A stretch of DNA of 64,000 nucleotides from Sphingomonas xinjiangensis (GTDB taxonomy: Bacteria > Pseudomonadota > Alphaproteobacteria > Sphingomonadales > Sphingomonadaceae): positions 372,001 through 436,000 of the forward strand of contig NZ_JACIJF010000002.1 of the NCBI RefSeq assembly GCF_014199255.1, read 5' to 3'. The position numbers and the translations under genes were made by a program. This document shows, one piece after another, positions 7,873 through 16,025 of the stretch (positions within the stretch are counted from its first letter, which is position 1; each line of letters begins with the position of its first letter). The notes under the pieces were generated by a model, which worked only from the letters and a program-made list of their open reading frames with translations, had not been told where the DNA came from and ran no database searches.

Positions 7873-10062
7873 CTAGAGGTCGATCGAAGCCGAGAGCTTG
7901 AAGGTTCGTGGAGCACCCTGGAGCAGATCGGGGCGCGAGGTGTCGAACGCCGAGGCCCAGTAGCGTTCGTTGGCTACATTATCCAAGCTTGCGCGTAGCG
8001 TGACCGGCCTATCACTGACTAGCGCAACATAGCGTGCGCCGAGATCGAAGCGCGTCCAGTTCGGCAGCGCCAGCGTGTTGGCGTTGTTCGCGGACTGCTC
8101 GCCAGTGTGGACGATGCGGCCGGTCAGCGTAAGCGCCGGGATGAACGGGAGATCCCACTCGACATTGCCGTTGACCAGATAGTCCGGGACCCCCGCGACC
8201 TTGTTACCTTCGTTGAGGCCATTCGTCTGGCGGCGCAGCTTGGCGTCGATCACCGAGGCGCCGGTGATGACGCGCAGCCCCTGGACCGGCTCGGCAAGGA
8301 TGCTGAGTTCTATGCCACGGTTGCGCTGACGGCCCGAGGCCGCAAAGCGCGCATCGTTGGCAGGCGGGCCGGGCACCGGCACCAAAATCGCGGTCTCGCG
8401 CTCGGTGGTGAAGAAGGACAGGCTGGCGGTGACGTGGTCCAGCGTGAGCTTGCCACCCACTTCATATTGCGTTGCTAGATAGGGTGGCAGGATCTCGCCG
8501 ACATTGACGACGTTGAACCCGCCGCTGACCGCGGGCGCGGCCGCGCCCTGAACCAGTGCCTCGCTGCGATTGGCATAGATCGACACACCTTCGAACGGCT
8601 TGATCACCAGCCCGACCACTGGGGTGACCGCATCCTTGCGATACTGGGCAGTCTGCGCGCCGGTGACGTTCGAATAGGTCTTGGCAGTGATCTGCTGGAG
8701 CCGCAGCCCGCCGGTCAACAGGACACGGTCGCCCCACATGCCAAGCGTGTCCGAGGCGAACGCGCTCGCCAGCTGGATGCGCGAGATCGGGAAGGGTTCG
8801 GCCATGTTACCGCCGCGCGCGGTAACGATGGTCGGCTGCGGGATGATCACGGGATTGTAGATGTTGCTGCGGACCGGAGAGACCGCGTAGAATTCAAAGG
8901 CGTTGCGGTTGGTCAGCCAGTTCATCGACCCGCCGAAGTTGAACTCGTGGCTGATACCGGCCTGCGCGAGCTTGACGCGGATGCCGGCCTGCGCCGCTTC
9001 ATTATTGTCGGTGCGCGGAATACGCGAGCCCGAGATCGAAATCGCGCCGGTCGCGGCGTCGACTAGCGAGAAGGTACCGTAGAGACCGTCCTCCGCACCA
9101 TCGCGCGCGCCGAACGCGGCATAGACCATCGCATTGTCCGACAGATCGTATTCGGCGCGGAGCTGGCCATAAATGTCTCGCAGCTCGGTGAAGTTGAAGG
9201 GCTGGCCGTAATTGACGTCGGCCCGGGGCACTTCGGGGATGACGGTGATTGCGGCCGGGATCGTCAGCTTGGGCCGGATCTGATTCACGCGGACCTTCTG
9301 ATAGGCGAGATCGAGCGACAGCCGCAGCGGACCGGCGTTATAGTCGATCGCGCCACCGAGCAGATAGGCGCTGCGGAACTCGTCCTCGATCCCGACATCG
9401 CCACGCCGGGCCGCGCCGTTGATGCGGACGCCCCATTCGTCGTTTGCGCCGAAGCGGCGCGAAACGTCGACGCTGCCGCCGAAATGCGCGCTGGAGGTAT
9501 AGTTGGTGGTCACGCGGGTCAGCGGCCGCTCGCCGGCGCGCTTGGGTGACAAATTGACGCTGCCGCCGATGCCCGATCCGCCCGGGGCGGCGCCGTTTAG
9601 GAACGCGCTCGAGCCATTGAGCACTTGGACCGAGTCGTAGAGCTCGGGCGCGATGAGCTGGCGCGGGGTGATCCCGTACAGTCCATCGAAGCCGACGTCG
9701 TCCCCGGTCAGCGCGAAGCCTCGAATGACGAACTGTTCGGCGGCGTTGCCGAAGCCATAGCTGGTCCGCACCGAGGGATCGTTGTCGAGGACCTGGCCAA
9801 GTGTCTGCGGCTGCTGGTTGAGGATTAGCGCGGCGTTGTAGCTCTTGACCGCGAAGGGCACGTCTTCCGCCGGCTTGTTGCCGAGGATGCCGACCCGCCC
9901 GCTATGCGTCACGCCCGTCTGGTTCTGGCGCTGGGCAGTGACTAGAATCTCCTCCGAACTCTCCTCGACAGGCGCTTCCTGCGCGTAAGCCGGAACCGCG
10001 AGCGCCAGCGCGGAGGCGCAGATCGACAGGCGCATCGAGGTGCGAAGGCGGGTCTTGATCAC
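7873..10062 (-). CDS. TonB-dependent siderophore-type receptor (Fur-linked)
   Basis: A 729-residue outer-membrane receptor. The signal peptide covers about residues 1-27 (ending AYA) and a TonB-box-like EEILVTA lies at 37-43. The plug has PQTLGQVLDNDPSVR and FVIRGF, followed by a long barrel. The frame is open another 89 codons upstream, but that extension is basic, lacks export character and overlaps the small membrane gene. GTG at 10062 has AAAGGA 9 bases upstream and begins the signal peptide. It is the last gene of a leftward operon with the PepSY protein and the small membrane protein. The Fur-like operator at the operon head suggests iron-repressed ferric siderophore import. The exact ligand is unknown. 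Confidence 0.9.
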   Translation of the reverse strand: MIKTRLRTSMRLSICASALALAVPAYAQEAPVEESSEEILVTAQRQNQTGVTHSGRVGILGNKPAEDVPFAVKSYNAALILNQQPQTLGQVLDNDPSVRTSYGFGNAAEQFVIRGFALTGDDVGFDGLYGITPRQLIAPELYDSVQVLNGSSAFLNGAAPGGSGIGGSVNLSPKRAGERPLTRVTTNYTSSAHFGGSVDVSRRFGANDEWGVRINGAARRGDVGIEDEFRSAYLLGGAIDYNAGPLRLSLDLAYQKVRVNQIRPKLTIPAAITVIPEVPRADVNYGQPFNFTELRDIYGQLRAEYDLSDNAMVYAAFGARDGAEDGLYGTFSLVDAATGAISISGSRIPRTDNNEAAQAGIRVKLAQAGISHEFNFGGSMNWLTNRNAFEFYAVSPVRSNIYNPVIIPQPTIVTARGGNMAEPFPISRIQLASAFASDTLGMWGDRVLLTGGLRLQQITAKTYSNVTGAQTAQYRKDAVTPVVGLVIKPFEGVSIYANRSEALVQGAAAPAVSGGFNVVNVGEILPPYLATQYEVGGKLTLDHVTASLSFFTTERETAILVPVPGPPANDARFAASGRQRNRGIELSILAEPVQGLRVITGASVIDAKLRRQTNGLNEGNKVAGVPDYLVNGNVEWDLPFIPALTLTGRIVHTGEQSANNANTLALPNWTRFDLGARYVALVSDRPVTLRASLDNVANERYWASAFDTSRPDLLQGAPRTFKLSASIDL

Positions 10063-10094
10063 GGTGTGTGTTCCTTTGGTAAGCAACGGGAAGC

Positions 10095-10286
10095 TCAGGA
10101 GCGGCGGACCTGCATGGCCCAGCCGACGGCAAGGACGGGCACGGCGAGCCCGGTCCATGAAAGGATGTCGGGCCACCCGTCGCCGGTCAGCGCGAGGATC
10201 AAAGCGACGCTGCTCAGCAAGGCGATGCCCAGTGGAATTGCGAAGATCCCGCCTAGGCCCTGCCGCTTCGGCACGCGCCGGCTCAT
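10095..10286 (-). CDS. Small two-helix membrane protein of the PepSY operon
   Basis: A 63-residue protein with a basic N-terminus (MSRRVPKRQ) and two hydrophobic segments (about 14-33 and 38-57), ending in R-R-S. The start codon overlaps the PepSY stop (ATGA), so translation is probably coupled. The position between a PepSY gene and a TonB receptor suggests an accessory role in iron uptake or ferric reduction. I do not recognise a named family. Confidence 0.65.
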   Translation of the reverse strand: MSRRVPKRQGLGGIFAIPLGIALLSSVALILALTGDGWPDILSWTGLAVPVLAVGWAMQVRRS

Positions 10287-11485
10287 TCCGCCGGCACCAC
10301 GACGCCACCGCTCTCGACTTCACGGACATGCGCGGCGGGAGAGGCGCGGCGCTTGCCGAGCCAGAGGTAAACGCCGGTCACCAGTATCACGATCGTGAAC
10401 AGATCGAGCACAGCCCAGAGGATCTTGAGTGGCAGCCCGCCATAATCGCCGAAATGCAGCGGCCGCGAAAGCGAGAGCGACTTATTGTACCACGGCATCG
10501 CGCGCGCGGCGGTGAAGGCGCCGGTCTCGGCATCGATCAGCGCCGGAGTCAGCAGGCGTTCGGTAAGCGGCGTGTCGCCCTGGAAGAACACCGCATAATG
10601 ATGCTTCGAGCTAAACTTTCCGCCCGGGAAACCGATGAACTGCGGGTTGTTACCGGGCAACGCCTTACACGCCTGCGCCATCGCTTTGTCGAGCGATCCG
10701 TAGCGCGACGGCGGCAACGCGCCCTTGCCAGCATATTCGCGGGTCATCGCGGCGAGTTCGCGGCTGCGCCACAGCTTGTTGATCGGATCCTCAAGCGTGT
10801 TGATAACGCCGGTGACGCCGACCACGGTCATCCATGCAAGCGCGACGATGCCTAGCAGATTATGGTAATCGAGCCATTTGAGCCGGGTGCTCCTCGAAGT
10901 CCGCAGCGTGCCGAAGCCCAGCTTGCGCATGAAAGGCGCATAGAGCACCACGCCCGAGATCAGCGCGACGGTGAACAGCACGCCCATCGCGCCGAGGAAC
11001 AGCATGCCCGGCAGCCCGAGGAACATGTCAGTGTGCAGCTGGAGCAGGAAGTGCATCACACCCTCCCCTTCGGCTTCCTGGCCCAGCGCCTTGCCCGTGG
11101 ACCGATCGAACAGCTGGATCGTCATCTGCGATCCCGGCGCGTCGGGATGGGGGCCGGTGGTTATCGTCATCGAAGGCTGATCGTTGTCAAACGCCATGAA
11201 CAGCGGCACTTCGCCCGGCCGCGCGGCCAGGGCCCGGGCCATCATCTCGTCAAGCGGCAGCAACCCCGGCGCAGTGCCCGACGATCCGACACCAGGCAGG
11301 CCGAGCTGCGTGGTCTCGCCGCTCAACCGGTCGATCTCGTCATGGAAGACCAGCGGCAGCCCGGTGATGCACAGCATCAGCAGGAACACCGTGCAAATCA
11401 GGCTGGTCCATTTATGAACCATATACCAGACGCGGATGCTGGAACTTGACAGGGTAAGTACAATCCGGTTGCGAGTGATTATCAT
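10283..11485 (-). CDS. PepSY-domain inner-membrane protein
   Basis: Up to 400 residues with four membrane helices in the PepSY_TM pattern. They are a first helix (WTSLICTVFLLMLCITGLP), two central helices around about 165-190 and 215-235, and a last one near 365-385. Large periplasmic PepSY regions lie between them. Such proteins accompany ferric-siderophore receptors and are thought to help with reduction or release of iron at the inner membrane. The start is uncertain: ATG 11485 lies inside the Fur box and has no ribosome site, while the in-frame ATG at 11422 would remove the conserved-looking IRVWY segment. It is the first gene of a three-gene leftward operon. Confidence 0.8.
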   Translation of the reverse strand: MIITRNRIVLTLSSSSIRVWYMVHKWTSLICTVFLLMLCITGLPLVFHDEIDRLSGETTQLGLPGVGSSGTAPGLLPLDEMMARALAARPGEVPLFMAFDNDQPSMTITTGPHPDAPGSQMTIQLFDRSTGKALGQEAEGEGVMHFLLQLHTDMFLGLPGMLFLGAMGVLFTVALISGVVLYAPFMRKLGFGTLRTSRSTRLKWLDYHNLLGIVALAWMTVVGVTGVINTLEDPINKLWRSRELAAMTREYAGKGALPPSRYGSLDKAMAQACKALPGNNPQFIGFPGGKFSSKHHYAVFFQGDTPLTERLLTPALIDAETGAFTAARAMPWYNKSLSLSRPLHFGDYGGLPLKILWAVLDLFTIVILVTGVYLWLGKRRASPAAHVREVESGGVVVPAE

Positions 11486-11489
11486 TACC
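11471..11489 (-). promoter_or_regulatory. Fur box overlapping the PepSY operon start
   Basis: On the minus strand the 19 bases match the classical Fur consensus (GATAATGATAATCATTATC) at 15 of 19 positions, including an uninterrupted TAATGATAATCA. A perfect -35 hexamer TTGACA lies on the minus strand at 11517-11512. A weak -10 (TAGTCG) follows after 17 bases, placing the box over the likely transcription start. This predicts repression by Fur when iron is plentiful. Confidence 0.7.
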
Positions 11490-12394
11490 GACTATGGGCA
11501 CGTGGCATTCCTGTCAATCACGCCGCCGGTTCAAAAGCCTCTAGCTCGCTCGCGCCGATTGCGGCTGAGCTATGCCGGAGGTTCGCTTGCAGACAAGCTA
11601 CCCCAAGCAGCTAGTGGATGCCTTGAGTGATAGTCGCTCTTGCCGGCCGCAATTTCAGAGCAGACAGAGGACTCACTGCCCACGCAGTCAGGCTGCTTGG
11701 CTGTAACCTGCCGGTCGGCAACGCGCCCAATGGCTGTCGTTGAACCGCTCCTGGGCGATCCGGAAAGCGTCTTGGATCAGTTCGACAAGGGGCACAGAGC
11801 GCTCTTCAAGATCGCCGATGACCGAGTCTCGGCCACGCTCGCGCATTGAAGCGTCTTCCAACTTCGGCCGATCTCCCTCTCGGTTCGTGCGCGAAAGCGC
11901 GACTAACTCCCCGCACAAAGCTGACAGGCGGTCGCTTCGTTTCGAAGTACGTGACCCCGTTGCGCAAGATCGGCACTTCTGATCCAAAACTCATAAGTCC
12001 AGAACGATCTAACGCTCGGGGACTGTAAAGCGCCCCTCCTCAGAACGACATCCGAGCGCCTTCATCTAACGCTAACAACACTCGCACACTTCCGCGCGTG
12101 CAGAATCAGCAGATTTCCGGTTGGAAGTGCATCGCGCAGAGGGAAATCCCAATGCCGGGCCGCTGCCTGATTCAAGTACCCTTTCAATGCGACGGCGCTC
12201 GCAACCGGGTCAGTGCAGAGGGGAAGCAAGCGTTGCTGCGTGTACATCTCAGCGAAGCGGGGCATCAGACGAAACCGAAGGTGCGGCTAAAAATCAAGAT
12301 TGTGTCCGCAGACAATCCTCGCCATCCGGCAATGCCCAGCCCGATTTTATACCGGGCGAAGGGCATCTGCTATTTCTACTCGAAAACTGGCGGC
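11490..12394. other. Long stretch without a recognisable gene beside tRNA-Ala
   Basis: Apart from the promoter at its left end I find no supported gene. Two minus-strand frames look faintly protein-like (11688-11987, containing ERSVPLVELIQDAFRIAQ, and 12062-12265, beginning MPRFAEMYTQQRLL), but neither has a ribosome site or a family I know. The region lies on the 3' side of tRNA-Ala, where integrated elements usually decay. No tRNA 3'-end duplicate or integrase was found. Confidence 0.45.
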
Positions 12395-12470
12395 TGGTGG
12401 AGCTGAGGGGAATCGAACCCCTGACCTCTGCAGTGCGATTGCAGCGCTCTCCCATCTGAGCTACAGCCCC
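12395..12470 (-). tRNA. tRNA-Ala (anticodon CGC)
   Basis: A 76-base cloverleaf read on the minus strand. The acceptor stem GGGGCTG pairs with CAGCTCC (one G-U), the D-loop region TAGCTCAGATGGGAGAGC is standard, and the T-arm has GGTTCGATTCC. The anticodon stem CTGCA/TGCAG encloses ATCGCAC, giving CGC. CCA is encoded. The six bases before the gene (GGCGGC) are complementary to the six after CCA (GCCGCC), extending the acceptor helix in the precursor. Confidence 0.95.
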
Positions 12471-12679
12471 GCCGCCGTCCCGCCTGCGCGGGCGGCGCTT
12501 TCATTAGCTTTGCTCCCCACCCAATGCAACCGGGCGGTTCGACGGACCGAAGCAGGCGCGCGGCGGACTCGGCCCCTCGACGGAACCCCATTCCGTCCTG
12601 ATCGCTGAACCTTTTGGAAGGCGCGCCGGGCTGCGTTCTGCGCGGTGCCGGGCCCTGCCCCAAAGCAGGAGAGACCGAA

Positions 12680-13657
12680 ATGGACGATCGCAACAATCGT
12701 TATGGCCGCAGCGGCTCTGACTATGGCCGGGATTACGGCTCGGGCCGCGACTACACCTATTCCAGCGCGCGCGATTATGCCGCGGCGGGCGTGCGCGGCG
12801 GTGCGGGGCGCGAGCGCGGCGGCTATGGCCGCGACGAGCACCGCGACGGCTATCGCGACGATGGCCGCTGGAACGAACGCTCGGGCTATGGCGGCCAGAC
12901 CCGCGACTGGGGCGGCGGCGAACATTCCAGCTATGGCAATGACAGCTATGGCGCCGGCGCCGTGCACCGCGACCGCGCCGAATCCCGCGGCCACCCGCGG
13001 GAGTATGACCGCGAACAGGGCCGCCGCCAGCACCGCGACGCCCGCGACGACCGCGGCTTTTTCGAGCGTGCCGGCGACGAAGTCCGCTCCTGGTTCGGCG
13101 ACGAAGAGGCCGAGCGCCGCCGCGAGCGCGACGGGCGCTACGACGACCACATTGCCCGCGACGAACGCTGGGCCGACCGCAGCAAGGGCGACGACCATTA
13201 TCATCAATGGCGCCGCCAGCGCATCGCCGAGCTCGACCGCGATTATGACGAGTACCGCACCGAGAATGCGCAGCGCTTCCACAACGAATTCTCGAACTGG
13301 CGCAGCGAACGCCAGGGCCAGCGCGATTCGCTCGCCCGCGTGACCGAGCATATGGAAGTGCTCGGCTCCGACGGCACCCACGTCGGCACCGTCGACAAGG
13401 TGCGCGGCGACCGCATCATCCTGACCAAGAGCGACAGTGCCGCTGGCGGCCACCACCATTCGATCCCGTCACGCTGGGTCCAGACCGTCGATGACAAGGT
13501 GACGCTGCGCAAGACCGCGGACGAAGCAAAGGCGCACTGGAAGGATGAGGAGCAATCGGGCGCGCTGTTCGGCGAAAGCCGGGACGAGACGCGCGACGAC
13601 AAGGCGGATTGGCGCACCGGCGGCAATCTGAACCGCAGCTTCTCCGGCACCTACTGA
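12680..13657 (+). CDS. DUF2171-domain protein with Arg/Gly/Tyr-rich N-terminus
   Basis: A 325-residue protein. Residues 1-130 are low-complexity and very rich in R, D, G and Y (repeated YGRD-like units). A more helical middle contains the element VRSWFGDEEAERR, which is common in stress proteins of sphingomonads. The C-terminal third (about 230-290) matches DUF2171, a small PRC-barrel-like beta domain (VLGSDGTHVGTVDKVRGDRI). The start is ATG 12680 with AGGAGAG 6 bases upstream. A weak EcfG-like motif (GGAAC at 12582-12586, 16 bases, CGCT) lies 77 bases before the likely ribosome site. A function in stress or desiccation tolerance is inference only. Confidence 0.8.
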   Translation: MDDRNNRYGRSGSDYGRDYGSGRDYTYSSARDYAAAGVRGGAGRERGGYGRDEHRDGYRDDGRWNERSGYGGQTRDWGGGEHSSYGNDSYGAGAVHRDRAESRGHPREYDREQGRRQHRDARDDRGFFERAGDEVRSWFGDEEAERRRERDGRYDDHIARDERWADRSKGDDHYHQWRRQRIAELDRDYDEYRTENAQRFHNEFSNWRSERQGQRDSLARVTEHMEVLGSDGTHVGTVDKVRGDRIILTKSDSAAGGHHHSIPSRWVQTVDDKVTLRKTADEAKAHWKDEEQSGALFGESRDETRDDKADWRTGGNLNRSFSGTY

Positions 13658-13674
13658 CCCGGACGCGCCATCAG

Positions 13675-13703
13675 GGCCCGGGGCGCGATCCCCGGGCCTT
13701 TTT
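13675..13703 (+). terminator. Rho-independent terminator after the DUF2171 gene
   Basis: GGCCCGGGG (13675-13683) pairs with CCCCGGGCC (13690-13698) around a six-base loop and is followed by five T. It serves the rightward gene. The convergent Mur ligase ends five bases beyond. Confidence 0.9.
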
Positions 13704-13707
13704 CGTG

Positions 13708-15105
13708 TCACCCGCGCAGCTGCGCCACCATCTTCGCCGCAAGCTGGCTCAGCGTGTCGTCGCGCGCGCCCATCACCACGATGCGGTCGCCCGGCCGCGC
13801 CTGCGCCACCAGATGCGCCGCCGCCGCGTCGCGCGCCGGCACATGCACCGCCCGCTTGCCGGTCACCGCCACGTCGGCGACGATATCCGCGCTGGTCACC
13901 TCCCGCGACACCGTGCCGCCCTGGTAAACCGGGTCAGGCAGCACCAGCAGGTCGTCCTCGCCCAATTTGTCCGCGAACATCGCCACCAATTCGCTCCGCA
14001 TCACCTTGAGCGGTCCATAGCCATGCGGCTGGAACAGCAGCAGCAACCGCCCGGGGAACGCGTGCAGCGTGTCCAGCGTCGCGGCGATCTTATCGGGATT
14101 GTGCCCGAAATCGTCGATCACGGCGACGCCGCCGGCTTCGCCCACCAGTTCGAAGCGGCGCTTCAACCCCGCAAAGCCCTCGATCGCCTGCCCCGCTTCG
14201 ACAAGCGACACCCCCGCCGCCCGCGCGGCGCCGATCGCCGCCAGCGCATTGGCCACATTGTGCCGCCCGGGCACCTGCAACGTCACCCGCAACGGCGCCC
14301 CGCCGCGTTCCACTAAGTCAAAGGCGATGCCGAACGGCGTCGGCGCCAGATCGCGCGCTACCAAATCCGCCTCGCCTTCAATCGCGAAGCTGGTCACGCG
14401 TCCCGCCGGCAGCGTCATCGCCAGCGCCGCGCCCTCGGCATTGTCCCGGTTGATCACCGCCGTGCCCGCCTTGGCGATGAACCCGCCGAACAGTGCGATC
14501 AGCTGCTCCATCGGCATATGGTCCAGGCTGACGTTGTTGAGCACGGCGATCCGCGGCGAATACAGCGCGATCGATCCGTCGCTTTCATCCACTTCGCTGA
14601 CGAACGCGTCGCCTCGGCCCACCAGCGCGCTCGCGAACGGCGCGTCGGCTGACGCGAAGTTCTTCATCACCGCACCGTTCATCACCGTGGGGTCGCGCCC
14701 GCACGCATGCAGGATCCAGCCGATCATCCCGGTCACGGTCGATTTGCCGCTGGTCCCCGCCACCCCGATGGATAAAGGCGCGGCATTGAACAGCGTCGAC
14801 AAAAGCTGCGGCCGCGTCATCCGCTGCGCCCCCACCCGCTGCGCCGCCACCATGTCGGGCACGCTCGCCTCGATCGCCGCCGACGCCACCACCACTTGCT
14901 CGGCCGACGTGATGCCGCTGCCATCCTGCGGGAACAGCGCGACGCCCTTGGCACGCAGGTCGTCGAACTTGGCCGGCAGACGGCCTGAATCCAGGCTGCG
15001 GTCGGATCCGGCGACGCGCGCACCCTGGCCGGCCAGGATCATCGCCAGCGGCATCATGCCCGAACCGCCGATCCCGACGAAGAAGTATGGTTTGCCGTGC
15101 TGCAT
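13708..15105 (-). CDS. Mur ligase family protein (MurC/Mpl type)
   Basis: A 465-residue cytoplasmic ligase of the MurC/Mpl group. The N-terminal Rossmann domain has [11 protein letters not shown]. The central ATP-binding domain has [18 protein letters not shown], followed by [17 protein letters not shown] and LDHMPME. The C-terminal domain begins after [15 protein letters not shown]. The P-loop reads GTSGKST, where MurC and Mpl normally have GTHGKTT, so it forms a distinct subgroup. It is divergent, by 37 bases, from an LD-carboxypeptidase that makes the tripeptide consumed in murein recycling. That favours an Mpl-like recycling role (joining tripeptide to UDP-MurNAc) over essential MurC, which normally lies in the dcw cluster. 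The assignment to Mpl is inference. Confidence 0.75.
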   Translation of the reverse strand: MQHGKPYFFVGIGGSGMMPLAMILAGQGARVAGSDRSLDSGRLPAKFDDLRAKGVALFPQDGSGITSAEQVVVASAAIEASVPDMVAAQRVGAQRMTRPQLLSTLFNAAPLSIGVAGTSGKSTVTGMIGWILHACGRDPTVMNGAVMKNFASADAPFASALVGRGDAFVSEVDESDGSIALYSPRIAVLNNVSLDHMPMEQLIALFGGFIAKAGTAVINRDNAEGAALAMTLPAGRVTSFAIEGEADLVARDLAPTPFGIAFDLVERGGAPLRVTLQVPGRHNVANALAAIGAARAAGVSLVEAGQAIEGFAGLKRRFELVGEAGGVAVIDDFGHNPDKIAATLDTLHAFPGRLLLLFQPHGYGPLKVMRSELVAMFADKLGEDDLLVLPDPVYQGGTVSREVTSADIVADVAVTGKRAVHVPARDAAAAHLVAQARPGDRIVVMGARDDTLSQLAAKMVAQLRG

Positions 15106-15142
15106 GGCTCCGCGCTATCGGCTCTGTGGGAAAGGGGCAAGC

Positions 15143-15961
15143 ATGCGCATCGGAGTGGTGGCACCGGCACGATCGATCCGGCACGAGGGATCGGCCCGCA
15201 TGGCCGCGCTGTTGGCGCTGACCTATCCCGCGCACGACATCGTCTTCCACCCGCAATGCTATCTTGAGGAGGGGCATTTCGCCGGTTCGGACGATGTCCG
15301 CGCCAACGCCTTTCTCGAATTCGCCAACGATCCCGGCTTTGACGCGATCTGGTTCGCGCGCGGCGGCTATGGCTCGAACCGCATCCTCACGCGCGTGATG
15401 CCGCGGCTCGGCCCCGCCGCGAACCACAAGACCTATATGGGCTTTTCCGACATGGGCTTCCTGCTCGGCGCGCTCTACGCCCGCCGCATCGGCAATGTGT
15501 GCCATGGCCCGATGGCGAGCAGCCTGGGAATGAACGACGCCGGCGAATCGACCGGCTGGGCGCTTGGCTGGATGATCGAGCGCGATCGCCGCGCGCTGGA
15601 ACCCAGCCTTGCCGATGGGCGCCCTGCGGTCGCCTTCAATCTCGCGATCCTGTCGGCGATGATCGGCACGCCCTGGCTGCCCGATCTTACCGACCATATC
15701 CTGATGATCGAGGAAGTGGGCGAGCCGCTATACCGAATCGACCGCATGCTTTCGCAAATGGCACATGCGACGCAGCTGAAAGGGATTGCCGGCGTCCGCC
15801 TCGGCACGATCAGCGACGTGGTGCCCAACACGCCAGCGTTCGCCGAAACGCCCGAACAGATGATCCTGCGCTGGTGCGCGGAGATGCGCGTGCCCTATCT
15901 CGGCCGCGCCCAGATCGGCCATGTTGAGCAGAACCGGGTCGTGCCGTTCGGCGTGGCCTGA
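15143..15961 (+). CDS. LD-carboxypeptidase (S66 family, LdcA-like)
   Basis: A 272-residue peptidase expected to remove the terminal D-Ala from murein tetrapeptides during cell-wall recycling. Family features are visible: ARGGYGSNRIL, the nucleophile serine in MGFSDMG, the acidic residue in MIEEVGEPLYRIDRML, and the histidine in QIGHVEQNRVVPFG. It is a little shorter than typical LdcA (about 300 residues) but has all three catalytic elements. The start is ATG 15143, preceded by GGAAAGGGG. It shares a 37-base divergent promoter region with the Mur ligase, consistent with a shared recycling function. Confidence 0.85.
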   Translation: MRIGVVAPARSIRHEGSARMAALLALTYPAHDIVFHPQCYLEEGHFAGSDDVRANAFLEFANDPGFDAIWFARGGYGSNRILTRVMPRLGPAANHKTYMGFSDMGFLLGALYARRIGNVCHGPMASSLGMNDAGESTGWALGWMIERDRRALEPSLADGRPAVAFNLAILSAMIGTPWLPDLTDHILMIEEVGEPLYRIDRMLSQMAHATQLKGIAGVRLGTISDVVPNTPAFAETPEQMILRWCAEMRVPYLGRAQIGHVEQNRVVPFGVA

Positions 15962-16025
15962 CTCGGGCATTCCGGTAACAACCCAGTAACATGTTGTCTC
16001 GTAAGCCGCGTGCCTGGAGGTGGCG

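Noticed and set aside
7873..10329. Start of the second TonB receptor at 10329
   Set aside because: The first 89 codons are basic and overlap the small membrane gene. GTG 10062 has a ribosome site and begins the signal peptide.
11688..12265. Minus-strand frames that look weakly protein-like beside tRNA-Ala
   Set aside because: No start signals or recognisable family. At most they are remnants of decayed genes.
12395..12470. tRNA-Ala as the attachment site of an integrated island covering 1-12.4 kb
   Set aside because: No integrase and no second copy of the tRNA 3' end were found in the window.
14069..15142. Upstream extension of the LD-carboxypeptidase frame
   Set aside because: It is antisense to the Mur ligase. 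The family fold starts at ATG 15143 with a ribosome site.
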